A stretch of DNA of 64,000 bases from Penicillus capitatus (taxonomy: Eukaryota > Chlorophyta). The position numbers and the translations under genes are program-made. The DNA lies in NCBI GenBank assembly GCA_965649825.1, contig OZ287707.1:248001-312000 (forward strand). The letters are read 5' to 3'. The notes under the pieces were generated by a model that searched no databases, was not told the DNA's origin, and was given only the letters and a program-made list of their open reading frames with translations. This document shows, piece by piece, positions 1 to 12,072 of this stretch; position 1 is the stretch's first letter, and each line of letters starts with the position of its first letter.

Positions 1-388
1 TGCATTCTCTTCTACTCAGGCAAAGATGTCGGCCGTCTGAAGTTACTCATAAGAAGAAACAATCCAGATTACAAAAAGGGTAAAGAACAGCCTTTCGTCT
101 CTGGTCTCACTCTCTCACTCTCTAGGATATGAACTCGTCAATCAGGTGAGAGACTATTGCACCAACGATAAGGATTGTCGTCATAGTTTGCTGTTGAAGT
201 ATTTGGATGAAGAAATGGATCCCCCCACATGTGTCAGCAATTGTCATGTCTGTTGCAAAGTGCATCAAGGAATGTCAATAAAGGATCAGTGTCCTTGGTC
301 TATTGTCACAGAGACAGAGATTGCATCAGCCAAAAGACAGGCCCAGAGTCTGAGCACATCTGGCATTGAAGAGGGATCCTCTTATTGA
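1..388 (+). CDS. RecQ-family DNA helicase, C-terminal part (5' truncated by window)
   Basis: Frame 1 opens at the window edge with CILFYSGKDVGRLKLLI, which matches the end of the RecQ helicase core (the FY...D..RLK.L segment). An intron of 46 nt (80-125, GTAAAG...CTCTAG) joins it to an exon encoding a RecQ zinc-binding subdomain: YC...CRHSLLLKYLDEE followed by C-x3-C-x2-CC. RecQ enzymes are 3'-5' ATP-dependent DNA helicases acting in recombination and fork repair in the nucleus. The frame closes at 388, but the end is uncertain. A second open frame (about 366-470, beginning DPLIDVFRQVV) also looks coding, so a further intron starting near 288 may change the C-terminus. The ATPase motifs lie outside the window. 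Confidence 0.72.
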
Positions 389-928
389 CGTCTTTCGTCA
401 AGTCGTCAGAAAATCAAACAGACAATGTATTGGTAGGACCACAAGGAATAACACGGAATTATTTCATGCATATTTGTTTCCTTGAGTGTCAGCGAGATTG
501 GTTGGCAGCACTCAGGAGATGTCAAGAGTCATCAAAAACTGCCTTTCTAATAAGCTTCCCTCTTCTCTTAAAGGCTCACATCACATTCTCTTTTCGATTG
601 ACCCATGGCGGATGCAGCGTGCGCCGTTTAGGCGCCCTTTACAGCAAGATGATGTGAATACAGATAGATGGAAAGTGTTTGAGGTCCATGACAGAGATTA
701 AGTGGAATTGAAAACCAACAAAAACTATGCGGACCAATCGTCAGTCAATCGTGGTTATGTATGTGCCTTCGAACAAAACTACCTTGCTCTCATCCGTTGC
801 ACAGGAATCACTTCGCTCCGTACAAAACCGGGAATAATCTTGAGGACTGTTATGGTGGTGGTTGAGGAGGAGGAGGAGGCGATGGCAAACATGACGCATC
901 TGCAATCATGTGCTCGCGACTGCCCTAT
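389..928. other. No gene assigned
   Basis: Short overlapping ORFs only, on both strands, with no recognisable domain. It may hold the last exon(s) and 3' end of the RecQ gene and the 3' end of the convergent NLP gene. A run of GAG triplets lies near 866-880. Confidence 0.3.
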
Positions 929-2739
929 CTACTGCAACGACACGGGATCTAGATTCATCGATTGCGGTGCTGTTGCTGACGTCGTATCTAAAGACGGGTT
1001 GACGCTTTCCGAAACGGGCCCCGATTGAAGGCCATTATTTTTGGGCGCTGTTCTTCTTCCATGGTGACTCGGCCATCGATCAATGCCATTTCTCCGACAG
1101 GCTCTCTTCAGCGTTGTTGGACAGATACCTAAAGTTGCTGCTGCTTGCTTCAATCCCACGCCAAAATGCTTCTGAAGATCTTGGTACGTCAAGTGTTTTC
1201 CGCTTCCCATCTTCTGACGTCTTTTCTTTCGAAATTTGTTAGACGTCAATGTATGCAGAAGCTCTTCGAGTCTTTCCTTGTCCAATAGTTGATCGTTCTC
1301 CTCTAGCGGAGGAGGAGGTGGCATCGCGTGGAACATGCTGCCTGGATTCATTTGGGCCATTCCGATCAGTCCTGGCACATTCCTTTCTTCCAAATCTACC
1401 ATAGAGCCCAGCGATTCCGCAGGATCACGAAACATTGCCTCTGCAGTGTGCTGCAAAAGGGGCGTGTGCTTGGTCGACGTCACACTTGTCGCCAGAGCGG
1501 ACGTGTGTCCAGGGAACAGGTGTGATTGCTGTAGTCCTACGGCATCTGCACCCAAGAACGCATGGGGGACATCCACAAGGTCCTGCGCCTCGCGTGAGCA
1601 CATGTTGAACACTGGGGACATCTTCTCCCTTTCATCTAACACGTACATTACCCCCAATCACACATTCTCACTCTTTTCTCTCTATGCTCTACCTGGAGCA
1701 GCGAGTCGACTAGGATCGTTTAAGGAAGCTAGAGTATTTGCGCCATTCATCAAATGCGGCTGTGTGACGGCGGCCATTGACATGGGATGCGTGACTTCTG
1801 TTAAGGGATGTGCACTCGCGGGGCTCGGAAAGTACTCATAGCCAACATCGAACGTGTGAAGATCGTTATCAGCTGGCCATTGCTTCAAACCTTCTTCGAT
1901 CTGATCCACATCGACATCGGACGTACAAAGACTCACCGACTACAGTTCAGAAAAAGGCATCTTCAGATGCAGTGGTGATGTGACAAGTGTGATGTCACAC
2001 TTCTAAGGCCATAACGATCTTCTCCAGGAGAGACGTGAAGGAAACGCCCTTGTCGTTCTTGACCACCTCGATGACTCCCAGTGCTCGATGTCGTTGAGTC
2101 GGTTCAAAGAATGGGATCACGACGGTCGAATGCACTCGGCACCGCTGCGCCTCGCTGACGCGCAGGTAAATCTGTTTATCATACTTTTGCACATCGCCAC
2201 ACATCTCCGGCTGCACATGACAGCATTGCCATTGAGAGCCGTGTACTCAATGCGACGAGGGTAACCTCTGAAGTCGTATACACGCGACCGATGGCGCCCA
2301 GAAGACGCGGCTGCATGATATCTGTGCTGAAACTGAATCGACAGGAGATGCATCGAAAGAGTGCAAGGAGGTCGCCCACTCCAGCTACGGCATACGGAAG
2401 GCCCTGTAACCACAGACAAACAAACATACATCACGGCAGCGTCGGGATGGCGGACGATGCTGACCTGTGTCGACAGGACCGTTCGGTTATTCCCACTCAC
2501 TTCAGGCAACCACACCTACATGGACCTCTTTCGTTGTCCCCTCGAACCGTCTGGCGACGAACTTGAATCAATGACCCGTTTCGCCCGTCGGAGAGTCGAT
2601 TGTTTAAGTCAAGGACGACAGTGGAGCAACGATCCCGTAAGTCGGCGGTGCACATCGCTCGCGACGTGGTAATGGATTCCGAAGCTTTTGAGTGTCCTGT
2701 TCTCCGGGGAAGGGTCCACTTTGAGGTGTCCCTCTGCAA
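929..2739 (-). CDS. NIN-like protein (NLP): GAF-like plus RWP-RK transcription factor, multi-exon
   Basis: The C-terminal exon carries an RWP-RK domain: LTYQDLQKHFGVGLKQAA, then LGICPTTLKRACRRNGIDRWP, the DNA-recognition helices of this family. Upstream exons (about 1995-2340) encode the GAF-like NLP region, with IYLRVSEAQRC and then STVVIPFFEP and ALGVIEVV, as in NLPs where this domain precedes RWP-RK. Introns inferred: about 1658-1715 (contains an AAAAGAGTGAG box) and about 2208-2276 (GTATAC...GTGCAG, phase 0), which joins LGAIGR to PEMCGD. Linkers are low complexity. Plant NLPs are nuclear nitrate-responsive activators; members outside plants are known but poorly understood. The start and first exons (2400-2739) are uncertain. 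No PB1 domain was seen after RWP-RK. Confidence 0.75.
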
Positions 2740-3752
2740 CGCTTAACGTGCATTGTCCCGTCCATCCAATCACTTATCCGCCGTCAGGGTCACATCAACG
2801 AAATCGTCTCCTTTACAAATGGCCTGTTCAGCACCAGACTTGAACATTGGAGCTATCCCAGTACCCGTTGGATCCGTTCGACATTCCGACCCCTTTTCTT
2901 GGTTGGAAACAGACTGAGAGGTAAAAGCAACTCTTCACAAAAAGGCGAAGGAGGAAAAACTGTCTTTGTGTTGTTGGGACCATCTTCTTTTTTCCAATGC
3001 ATTGTGATCAGCTTTCCCATTTCATCGCATGGAGAAGATGGGTCAGGTATTAAGTCGTGTCATGTCGACTGACCCATCCCCGCATACACATGTACACACG
3101 CAATCACAAAAGCATTCATCCATAGAAGACATCTCTTGCGCCATTTCTGAGGGTTTAGTTTTTTGGGGCCCTCTTGTTCCATTTAGATTCCGTTTCTTTA
3201 TTACGTTGTGCGTAATTCTATTCGTCCATATGTCCACCGTCCAATGTCTAGAGTCTGGCAAAGATGCATAAAGTAACCCAACAGCAATGAAGTCATTATC
3301 TACTATCATCTGGATGAAGACCTCCTCCGGTGATGGATGGATGGGGACTATGAGAAAGCGATCCAGACAATAATATATTCACAGTAACTGCACGAGCAGA
3401 AAACAAACGAATAAGGAATGCTCCTTCCAAGCATTCAAATGAAACAAAGAATGGTGACTTAAGCATACCCACATACTGACGTGTATTTACTTGGCAGTCG
3501 TGTTCCCGGCACACAAAGGGGATAGAGGAAGACGACTTCATTGGCCGACCAGAACAAGGGGCTCCGGATCCGAGTATGCCGTGTCAGCAGACACTGGCTG
3601 TACTTTACGTCGAAGACAGCAACACGGTGTAAACACAGACGGTGGTGGACGTTGCGGAAACTTAAACGTCGGCGTTTCTTGGTCTTCAAACTTGAGAAGA
3701 CCTCTTGTACAAAACTGAGATCTGTGCACACCACAGACACATCTTCAGTCCA
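2740..3752. other. No gene assigned
   Basis: About 1 kb with short ORFs in several frames, the longest about 100 codons, and none recognisable. A plus-strand ORF at 3541-3846 and a minus ORF at 3459-3740 overlap; both are arginine-rich and have no family signature. It may contain the promoter of the NLP gene and the 3' exons of the minus-strand gene beginning at 4211. Confidence 0.3.
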
Positions 3753-4211
3753 TCACATCGTCTGCATGACAGATCCGAACTCGGGAATCGATAAACTGAT
3801 GGACGAGGTCGTTGAAGCATCGCCCAGTGCAAGAGAGGGTACATAAGACATAGTCTCAGCATCTGTTGCCGAAATTTCTGATCCTTGCAGGGGGAGACGA
3901 AACGAAGTCACACGGTCTAGAGGATGCAAACCATAATCTGTACGGTAGAAGGCATCCGAGTCCCATCGCCTTGCTTGGAACTCTTCGTGTTTCAATGTCT
4001 CGACCCGTGTGTCTGCGTTCTCCTCCTCTTCCTCCTCGGCTTCCGTAGGTTCCTCTTCGGAAGCGGGTTTCTCGGAAAAACGGCGAATGAGCCAGTGGAC
4101 GGTAAAGAATCCCGCACCAACAGCGGCCACTTCGAGACTCCCTTTACCACGGGTCGCCCATTCGAGCGGCTTGACAAGGGGACCCCAATAAGAAGATGGC
4201 ATCGTAGTCAC
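3753..4211 (-). CDS. Hypothetical small membrane-anchored acidic protein
   Basis: This 152-codon ORF begins MTTMPSSYWGPLVKPLEW. A glycine/alanine-rich hydrophobic stretch at residues about 27-42 (SLEVAAVGAGFFTVHWLI) could be a single transmembrane segment or organellar anchor. It is followed by a strongly acidic run (residues about 50-65) and a charged tail containing RRWDSDAFYRTDYGLHPLDR. The frame end may be altered by an intron near the residue LPLQ (about 3885). I do not recognise the family. It lies tandem with, and close to, the next minus-strand gene. The evidence for a real gene is the coherent amino-acid composition and membrane segment, not homology. Confidence 0.4.
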   Translation of the reverse strand: MTTMPSSYWGPLVKPLEWATRGKGSLEVAAVGAGFFTVHWLIRRFSEKPASEEEPTEAEEEEEENADTRVETLKHEEFQARRWDSDAFYRTDYGLHPLDRVTSFRLPLQGSEISATDAETMSYVPSLALGDASTTSSISLSIPEFGSVMQTM

Positions 4212-4269
4212 TGGCGATGGTGATGATGGCGGTGGTGGTGGACAACAATAAACGACACACGATTGGACG

Positions 4270-5239
4270 TCATTGTCGTTGGTCCAGTTGACAACTCAAC
4301 TCATGTCGTTGTATATCCCACGACTGCGGCGTGCTGTTTCTGATTTCTTGCAACTGCCTTCGCAAGACACAACGATCGCTTTCGAAATTATCCAAGTGCG
4401 CAACGCTCCTCTGCAAAGAACGGACGCACAGGACAGTGAGTAGGAGTCCCTGTACGATGCACGCACAGTGAACTCTGTCTATCACCTCCTTATCGCACAG
4501 ACCTCTCGAGAGCCTTTCAGGTAAACAGCGAAACGCCAGACATCTGAACGAACGGAACATCTTGTCAGTCCGTTGCTCGTGGAGAAGTCTGTTGGATTCA
4601 TGCGAAGGCATTTGTTCAGGTATCTCACTCTTTTTGGCTCGCAATGTGTGACCTGGAAGGTGGTTCACAGATTTCCGCCATCGTCGGATACCTTGCACTG
4701 CATTTCCCAGTTCTGTGCTTTCGTTTTGAAAATGCTTGCCAACAGATCTCTCAACGAGTGTCCTGGTAGATACCGTCCTCCACGCAGTGGCCCTTTTCCA
4801 GCGCAGTTTCTGTGTAGCTCTCCAGAGATCGCTGCATTTCTTACAGGCCTTGGTCACTCAACTCATCGCGGATGCGCAACTCGTATCGGCCAATTCACAG
4901 TGTTCGGATGAACAGACGAAGTCTTTGGCATCTTCTCAGGTCGTCTTTTCTGTGGTCTGACACGTTTAGGTGCCAAAGCTCATTGAAACCGTCGACATTG
5001 GCAAGCGCACGATCCTGGGAACTCGGCACGAATGGCATTCCAGAATCGGAGAACGGAGATGTGCATTCGGTGGGAATGGGAAACCGATTGGGCAGCACAT
5101 CGAATCTGCAAGCAGCGGCTGGAAGCGTCAGCGGTGTCAGCACGCACAGTCTCGAAAACACGCCTCCCCTTGTCCGGCGAACAAAGACACCCATCACGGC
5201 ACCCGTCACCCCTGGGAGAAGAACCGATTCGACGGCCAC
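4270..5239 (-). CDS. Hypothetical protein, two or more exons, coiled-coil-like C-terminus
   Basis: Two open stretches on the minus strand look like one gene. A 5' exon (about 4975-5239) begins MAVESVLLPGVTGAVMGVFV and ends before a possible donor (GTGTCAG). A 3' exon (4270 to about 4860) is rich in K, R, E, Q and cysteine, and its end (SLQRSVAHLDNFESDR, then LRRQLQEIR) has heptad-like spacing suggesting a coiled coil. The exact intron is not resolved. No family recognised. The gene is divergent from the large plus-strand gene beginning near 5297, leaving a very short shared promoter. It could be partly spurious. Confidence 0.33.
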
Positions 5240-5296
5240 AAGAGTGCGATCCGAAGAGCGTACGAGAGAAGATACTTACAGTGATGATGGCTTGGG

Positions 5297-8200
5297 ATGC
5301 AGGGAATGTGGTTGAGTTCGATCGGCAGCGGTGTCCCCGTCGCGAGCGATTCTCAAATGCACCGTCGCAGTCGGAGCGGCTCACTGGCAGAACAGTTTAT
5401 CCACGAGATGCTCAAATTCAGACCTCCTCTGATCTGGATGCCAACCAGTCATTGCCCCCTGCCTCATATCTCGCATACAAGACAGGCAGTATTGGGTGTT
5501 CCTAGGTGCGACAACAAATCGACAGTCGTCAGACGGAGAGGACGATAGCTGGCAGAATGTGACGAGTATGCGTGGACTGATGTGTACGGAGCATCTCTGG
5601 ACAGTGGCCGGGATGCAGATGGGCCTCGGTTCAGGAGAGATGCGTCGGAGCGGATCCAATGCCATGGGCACCAGTCCGCTCTTCCAGTATCGTAACTACG
5701 AAGAGCAAGAGAGTCTGAAACTGACATCCAAAGACATTGCTGTCGTGGTCGACACCGTCTGTCGCTCCCAGTGCATCTCTGAGGAATCTGTATGGGGCGA
5801 AATGGATGTGCACGAAATCTGGATAGCCGATTCGAACGGAGCCAAATCCATTGGCGAAGCCTGTGTGACGATTCTGATCAAATTGATCATGGATATGTAT
5901 CTGGAGTATGGGCCCAGTGTGTCGTACGTTCTCGTTCTCCAGATGTTACATCAGTCCTTGCTCAATGCCGATGCCGTTGTCCGTATCCGAGCATTCGACT
6001 TGGTGTACAATCTCTCATTGCACAGTTTAATGATGTCAAACACCTCAGGAGCCTCTTTCTTTGAAAAGAGTGACGATGTCATCGACAAAGCCGCCGCCGC
6101 CAGCCATTCAGCATCGCGAGACCAGTCCTCACCAGAAAAGGCAACGACACGAAAACTGGACACGCTGAAAGAAGAGGCAGAGACGAACACATCGCCAGAC
6201 AATGTCGTTGCTCTCTGTCAGAATCGCTCGAGGTGAATGGTGTGTAGGATCCTCTCCTGCATTTGATGCCCTGGGTGCGCTCTCTGCTCTTCGATCTCAT
6301 CACGCTGAGTGCACAAGTCTATCCACTCGTCGTGTCGACGTCGCTTCATGTCTGTGTGGTTTAGTTAGATGAGAAAGATGAGTCTGTCTGGTTGGCTGCT
6401 GTGGGCTGTTTCTTTCATCTGACAACAGCCAATGGAGAATTCCTACTCTCCACGCTGCAAAACTTCCCAGTCTCTGTTATTTCTAAAGCCTTGAGAATCG
6501 GCATCGAAGCCGGATGGTATATCCATATCCTGTTCTCGCGCTGACGCTTGAGATGTGACAGGTCGGATGAGATCTACTCACACCTTCTCAGACTGCTGAT
6601 CAAGCTTCTTTACGTCTCGAACAATGACAGTGCGTCTCCCCGACGAAGCAAATGCAAAGGGATCTTGATCGGTGGATGCGTGTCTAGGCAGAATCGTCAA
6701 CGAAACACGTCTCAAACAGTGCGGCGGCATCGAAGAGATTCTGTTTCATCTGCGGACCACACGAAGCATGCTGGATGCCTCGTTTCTGGTCCAGCTCATT
6801 ATTGACTATGCCTCACTCAAAACAAGTCTGCCATTTCACCTCAGACGGGCGCAGTGGTATTGAGAGGAGGTCCTTGTAGATGGCGGCGCAGAAGCAGCAG
6901 CACCACTGTTGACAAATTTGCTCTCCGCTTCGGCCATGGATGTCATCGTCGCTCGATGTCGACACGGAGAGAAAGGAATTGGAGATATCCTCCAAGTGGT
7001 TCTACAGAACTGCATCATCGAGAAGAACGTCCTACAAGATTCGCCAAAGAAGCCTTTCCACCATCGCTACAAATCCCAATCGTCGTTTCTCTCGAGCGAG
7101 ACGCCGACATCCATCCAACCAGGCATCGATCCCGAGGCACTCGATTCATGGAGGGTCATTCTAGATGACATCGATGCGCTTTTGTGTCGTTCCTGTGTGA
7201 ACACCGCAGTGCAGCAGAGGCCCTTCATCGAACTGGGCGATCCCAGAACACCTTCGACTGTCGCCTGGAACTGCCTAAAGGACTGCATGGTGAGCGACGT
7301 CCACGAAGACCGATTGGTCGGTGTGTACTGGATACGAGATTTCTCGATGTCTCGACTGCAACAACAACTCCTACAAGAAGATCGATCTCAGATGGTACCA
7401 CCCACCCACCCCTATCTCTCACTGACCCATTTCTCACTCTTTTCTCACAGTCACTGCTTCCAGAACCATCCAACTTGGAGGATACCGAGAATGAACATGA
7501 GATGAGGGATAGTGACCGTCTTCTGAGGATACTGCATGAATGGATCGGTGTTCCGGACACGCAGGTGGGTATGGAAATGGCGATTCTGCTGGAAGAAATC
7601 GTGGCCAGATTGGTCACTCTTTCTGAGCCGTGTGATGATGCATCGCTCGCAGATCTGCCAACACGTGTCATCATCCATCGACTGGCGACGGTTCTCTTCC
7701 GCACCCTGCATTCCTTACTCCAGTGGATACGCCTCCTGCCTTTGGCCTCCAGGTCATCCCCATAGCCAAATCTGTTTCTAAGCTTGCCTGAATGCAATGC
7801 CAATGTCTTGCAGGAGACGACCATTGCTTTCCATCAGTTTCCAAGTGTGCCAAGTCGTCCATGCGCCTCATGTTATGTCCGATCTCTCGACGGTGCCTTC
7901 TCTCGACGGTTTCACTTCTCTGCCTGGCCCCTTCATCTACAATGAGTATATCTTTGGCACCGGATACGTCTATGTACGTCTTCTCCGGACGGCACCCATC
8001 GAGTTCCTGTTGGATCTGATTGCCGATCTGGAGCAGTTCTGTCCAGTCTATCACGATGCCATCGGATTTCATGGACGTCCCGGACACAAGGGAGAATCCA
8101 AAAGTGGCCCGACCAATGTTCCGTGGACAGATACCGTCTCCGATATCCGCGCCGCCCTCGTTCTGCTCCTGCTGCATCGTTGCAACATGGATGCCAAGGC

Positions 8201-8453
8201 CAAAGGGAGAATGGAGAATATCTGCTCATCTCTGTTAAATGACAGAGACGTCCGCGTCTGTTATGTCGCCAGTCGACATCTCCTGAAATACATCATGGAA
8301 GAAAAATCTGCCGTCTGTCGTGCAGCTCTACGTCAGTTCGTTGCGAAGGCTCAACAAATGAACAACGAACGGCTGGTGGATAATCCTTACTTACAAGTGA
8401 AGCATATTCTAGAATCAGATGTCCATCATCATCATCACCAACGTCAAATCTAG
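5297..8453 (+). CDS. Large helical-repeat protein of unknown function, multi-exon, plant-like
   Basis: A chain of plus-strand open segments (5297-5490, 5500-6236, about 6330-6520, 6560-6860, 6909-7390, 7450-7740, 7850-8453) reads as one leucine-rich, all-helical, ARM-like protein. They are separated by short intron-like gaps, for instance one with CTCACTCTTTTCTCACAG ending near 7450. The C-terminal exon contains ALVLLLLHRCNM, VRVCYVASRHLLKYIMEE, AQQMNNERL and NPYLQVKHIL. From memory this resembles the C-terminus of an uncharacterised plant protein family with ARM-type helices; I could not verify this. It ends in a His-rich tail just before the stop. The start is tentative. There is no catalytic motif, so a scaffold role would be inference only. 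Confidence 0.55.
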
Positions 8454-8659
8454 TTTCCGGTTTTCGCACATTGTGTTTAACTATGTGATCCCAATGATGA
8501 CATATTCTTGAGCACACAATGCCTTTGCAGATGTGGTTGCTGCTGCTGCTTGATGAAAGATGCATCTCACTCATATGATGGATGGATGAACCATGCATAC
8601 TCTCATTGTCGCAGGAGCGACTCCGTAAAGAAATAAGAATCGTAGTATCCACCGAGTTT

Positions 8660-9354
8660 CTACATGAATGCCGTCCGCATCCCATCGGCTACCTATTCCA
8701 GAAAGGCATCCATGCATCGTACCTGAATCATTGTAAACTCGAAAACAGCTGTCTCGTTCAAACGGTACTTGTGCACGACCCTTACGCGCTGTTTCCATGC
8801 AAGCTCAGAGACCTGCACGTCACATCAAACAGGGCAGAGAGGTGGCAAGAGGGATGGCCTGAAGAGAAGAGAGCGACTCGGCCGATGTGTGATTGATGAG
8901 GACAGCGTACGGCTCGGTATGCATCATCCGGCGAAATCTTTCAAACTGACCCAGATCCATCCACCTACTGTAGGAGAGCATAGATCGGCGGCGCATTCTA
9001 TGAGGTCACTCTTTTTACGGACCCAAAGTACTTAGAGCGGCGAAACGGATCAATGTGTGCAAATCGGTACATGACTTCTACGCCGTGATCCACATAGGGA
9101 ACACTGTTTTGCCTCAGGGCCTACTACCAGAACCCATTCCTTCAAGCAGAGGTCACACTTTTGGTTGATGTGACTTCGAGCTGGAGCTGCACAGCCTGTT
9201 CCTTCGTCAGATCGACGCGAGGACGGAATCCCGTTTTCTTCTTGGGCAGACGAATGCTCTCGCCGCCGCCAATGTTGATGTGACCTGCGTCTCCAGGCAA
9301 ACAACGAACGACAGGGTATCGAGCGTGACATCCGACGCTCAACGCCAACTGCAT
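8660..9354 (-). CDS. Uncharacterised protein resembling a plant family (DLGQFERFRR motif), 4-5 exons
   Basis: Minus-strand exons join into a coherent protein. It starts at ATG 9354 (MQLALSVGCH...), runs through RPRVDLTKEQAVQLQLE, and a phase-0 intron joins it to YVDHGVEVMYRFAHIDPF and RSKYFG. A further intron leads to MDLGQFERFRRMMHTEPY. The last two exons (8723-8812 and 8660-8692) are separated by a 30-nt intron (8693-8722) and encode KYRLNETAVFEFTM...MRTAFM-stop. The order MYRFA-DPF-S-YFG-DLGQFERFRR-FEFTM matches, from memory, an uncharacterised plant/algal protein. The junction near 8813-8850 is unresolved. It is divergent from the PRA1-like gene starting 22 bp away. No known biochemical role. 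Confidence 0.55.
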
Positions 9355-9375
9355 TTCCTTAATGGTATAAATAGG

Positions 9376-10250
9376 ATGATGGCATGCACGCCGCTATCGT
9401 TGGGAGTACCTCCGGAGGGAACGGAGCATCAAATTGGCATCCAGCAGATTGAGAACTATCTCTATCGACAACCCAATGTTCGTTCACAGTATCGACGCTT
9501 TCGTGGGCCGTTTTGGGAAGATTTGACTATCGAAGACCTCAAAAGGCGGTCGCCAAAGTGGAAAGGCTTCTGGCAACGACATCCCCGTGACGAGAGACGG
9601 CAGCTGGACTTGTACACCGTCCCCGGTTCCCTCCTCGCCCTCTGCGAGCGCATGGACGAAAACCTCTTTCAGTACATGGTCATTCTCACTCTTTTGACGT
9701 CCCCGCGATGCCGATGTTGCAGGTAAACTACGTGTATGTGGTGTTTGTGGTCACACTTGTTGTGATGGGACCCGTGCGAAGCCTATGCATGGCGATGACG
9801 CTCGTGTCTTATCTCTGCCTCCGAGATCCAGATTTGACGATTCCTGAGCCATGGGATCGACTGAGAGAACCTGCCCTGCAGTTCCTCTACCCCTTCGTTT
9901 CTGTCTTACTGGCGCTGTTGACGTCTTTGGGCGTTCGTTTGATCAGTGGACTGATCTGTGGGATCATCGTCGCACTTCTTCACGCTGCTCTGCACCGATC
10001 GCCATCGGAGATGCGTTACATCCGACAGAGAGGCATCGTCCGTTGGCTTCGACGACGACGGGCGCCTGTCGAAGGCATCCGACCCCTTTGGAGAGATGCG
10101 ATGCAGCATCTGGAGACGTGGATGGCAGAGATGCAGCTTCGCTTACAATGGAAGCTTTTACGCTTTCGTGAGTTTGTGGGATTGCTGCGGTTGACGCTGA
10201 AGCAGAGGTTTTACAGAAAGGTGCCGAAGAAAGCCTGTCTCTGGTCGTAG
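9376..10250 (+). CDS. PRA1-family protein (prenylated Rab acceptor-like), 2 exons
   Basis: CDS join(9376..9678, 9723..10250), 276 aa, with one 44-nt intron (GTCATTCTCACTCTTTTGAC...TTGCAG). Splicing fuses MDENLFQYM directly to VNYVYVVFVVTLVVMGP, reproducing the hallmark of PRA1 proteins: R...N...Y...NY followed by two hydrophobic hairpins (residues about 101-130 and 150-190). PRA1 proteins are ER/Golgi membrane proteins that bind prenylated Rab GTPases in vesicle traffic. The N-terminal 90 residues are charged. The C-terminal 80 residues are very basic and amphipathic, longer than usual. ATG 9379 is an alternative start. TATAAATA at 9366-9373 is too near the ATG to be its core promoter. Confidence 0.68.
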
Positions 10251-10318
10251 GACGGCCAGTCCGTTTTGAGAAGGAATGCCTCTCGTGTGGGTTCTCCACG
10301 CCATCCATGTCGGCGTGT

Positions 10319-11983
10319 TTATTTTGCTTCGCCTGTTGTTGGCATGTCTCGTGTCGATGCGTAAATGACCAGTGGGAAAATTTCAGCCATTCTGTACAGA
10401 ATGCAAAGGGAAAGGGTAAAGATGGTTATGTAAAGTGTGCAGTGAGACCTGTCCATCAGGAAAGCCACGACAGTGGTGATGGCGATCAATCCCCACGTGA
10501 TCTCAGGGACGTCGATGAACAGACGGTCTGGGAAGGCCTTGACAACCCATCCTCGCATAAATCCCAACAGCCTAGGGGCCAGTCCATCGCTCTCTTGACT
10601 TCAGCATCCCGTCTGCTGGTGTCTGACTTGGGCATCAGCAGGAGAAGAAAGTAAGGGAGGTAGAGATGTCGTCTGACAGGTTCGACGATGGCCTCCGATT
10701 CTTTCAATGCCTCTCTCCATCTCTTTCCTAATGAAAAGAGTGAGAGGGTAGGTTTGTGTGAGAGTCTGGGGGACTGCCTTGTAGAAGGGCAACGCAGAGG
10801 GCCAGTTGAATGTTCATGAGCTTGCGGACGGCGAAGAGAATCGGAACGAGCAGGAGACAGAGTCCTTGATAGAATGCCGTCATTGCATTCATGATAATGT
10901 AAACCAGAAGATATCGTGGAGAGTGGCCCAGAGATTGCCATGAAGATGTAAAACACTTCGAAAATCCTTCCCACGATGAACGAATCCACCAAAAACGTTT
11001 CTTCCCTAAACAGACCGCACATTCACAGCAACGCCCGGCGATCTCAGTCGACAGACCGGAGGAGGTCGTGGGCATTTGTAGACTGTCTTGACAGACGAGC
11101 AGTGCCGCAGCGATGAAGATGCCTCGGAGGATGAAATCGAATGGCTTGAAGAGGAGAAATGTGATATCTGCCAGTTGCTGATAGACTAGATACATGCCCT
11201 TCAGGAGAGTCCATTCGCAAACAGCTAACCGTTGGGATCTCCACTCGTGCTGGAGGGATTGGGAATCATTTCTTGCGGAATGCTCTCTGGCGGAATGCCG
11301 AAGACTTGAACCGCCACTGCACGGCACCAGGAGGGCATTGGACGTGATGTGACAGGCGTTAGTGTGGCTGACTTGCGCAGACGGTCTTGTACAGAATCCA
11401 CACCAACGCAAATCTCGCTCCCGAGTTCAGAGCTGTCAGCGACATCAGCGTCAAGAGATTTCTCCGCAGCAATGCCGAACAGTCTCGTAGGTAGAGGCCC
11501 GATGGACTCGTTGCCCAAAACGATCGCCACCACGCTGGCATCAGTTGACCCCATGTGATCTTCTGAGCTTCCCTACACACACCCCTTTGCATCCTCCCCT
11601 GAATACCCATCCCACTTCGATCCCGCATTTCCTGCGTCGAGATGCAGATCGACGGGAGCTGTTTTCGAGGACTGGGTCGTTTCAGAAGTGGAGAGCGGGG
11701 AATCGGCAAGAGAGGGATTATCATCTGAGGTCGCTGTGGCGACGAGTCGACGCCTGTGAAGTCGCAGACGGTGGCGGCGCATGTATGGTGTCTCCTGTCC
11801 TGTCCTTCGACATATCGACGCCCTTCGACTCGAGCTCTGCGATCCGTAACGGACCAGATCCCCATACGTCGCCGTCAATGCCAAGAGCCATCGCGTCGGA
11901 GATGCAACAGAGCGTCCCGTGGCGGCGGAGCATCGCCTGGAAGACGTCTTCTCTCCGAGAGAGGCACAACGCCGAACCATCAT
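10319..11983 (-). CDS. Multi-pass membrane protein, unknown family, multi-exon
   Basis: Several minus-strand segments combine to a membrane protein. A disordered Ser/Thr-rich N-terminus (11573-11983) is followed by WGQLMPAWWRSFW and a hydrophobic stretch (LLTLMSLTALNSGARFALVW). Next come hydrophobic segments around 11040-11190 (DITFLLFKPFDFILRGIFI) and 10800-10950 (FYQGLCLLLVPILF). An intron at about 10728-10775, containing CTCACTCTTTTCATTAG, joins these to KRWREALKESEAIVEPVRRH. A 56-nt intron then leads to the final exon ending at 10319, with VPEITWGLIAITTVVAFLMD and two more membrane spans. At least five or six spans are predicted. I do not recognise the family. It is divergent from the PP2A-A gene. 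Confidence 0.5.
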
Positions 11984-12072
11984 CTTTAACGTGGCATCGC
12001 TCTCATCGTCTTCTTCAATCCCATTTACTCACGAGGCGCCGTCTGACGCACTTTGCTAAGCGCTTTGTTGAG

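Noticed and set aside
9366-9373. TATAAATA as TATA box for the PRA1-like gene
   Set aside because: It lies 2 bp before the first ATG, too close to direct transcription of that start.
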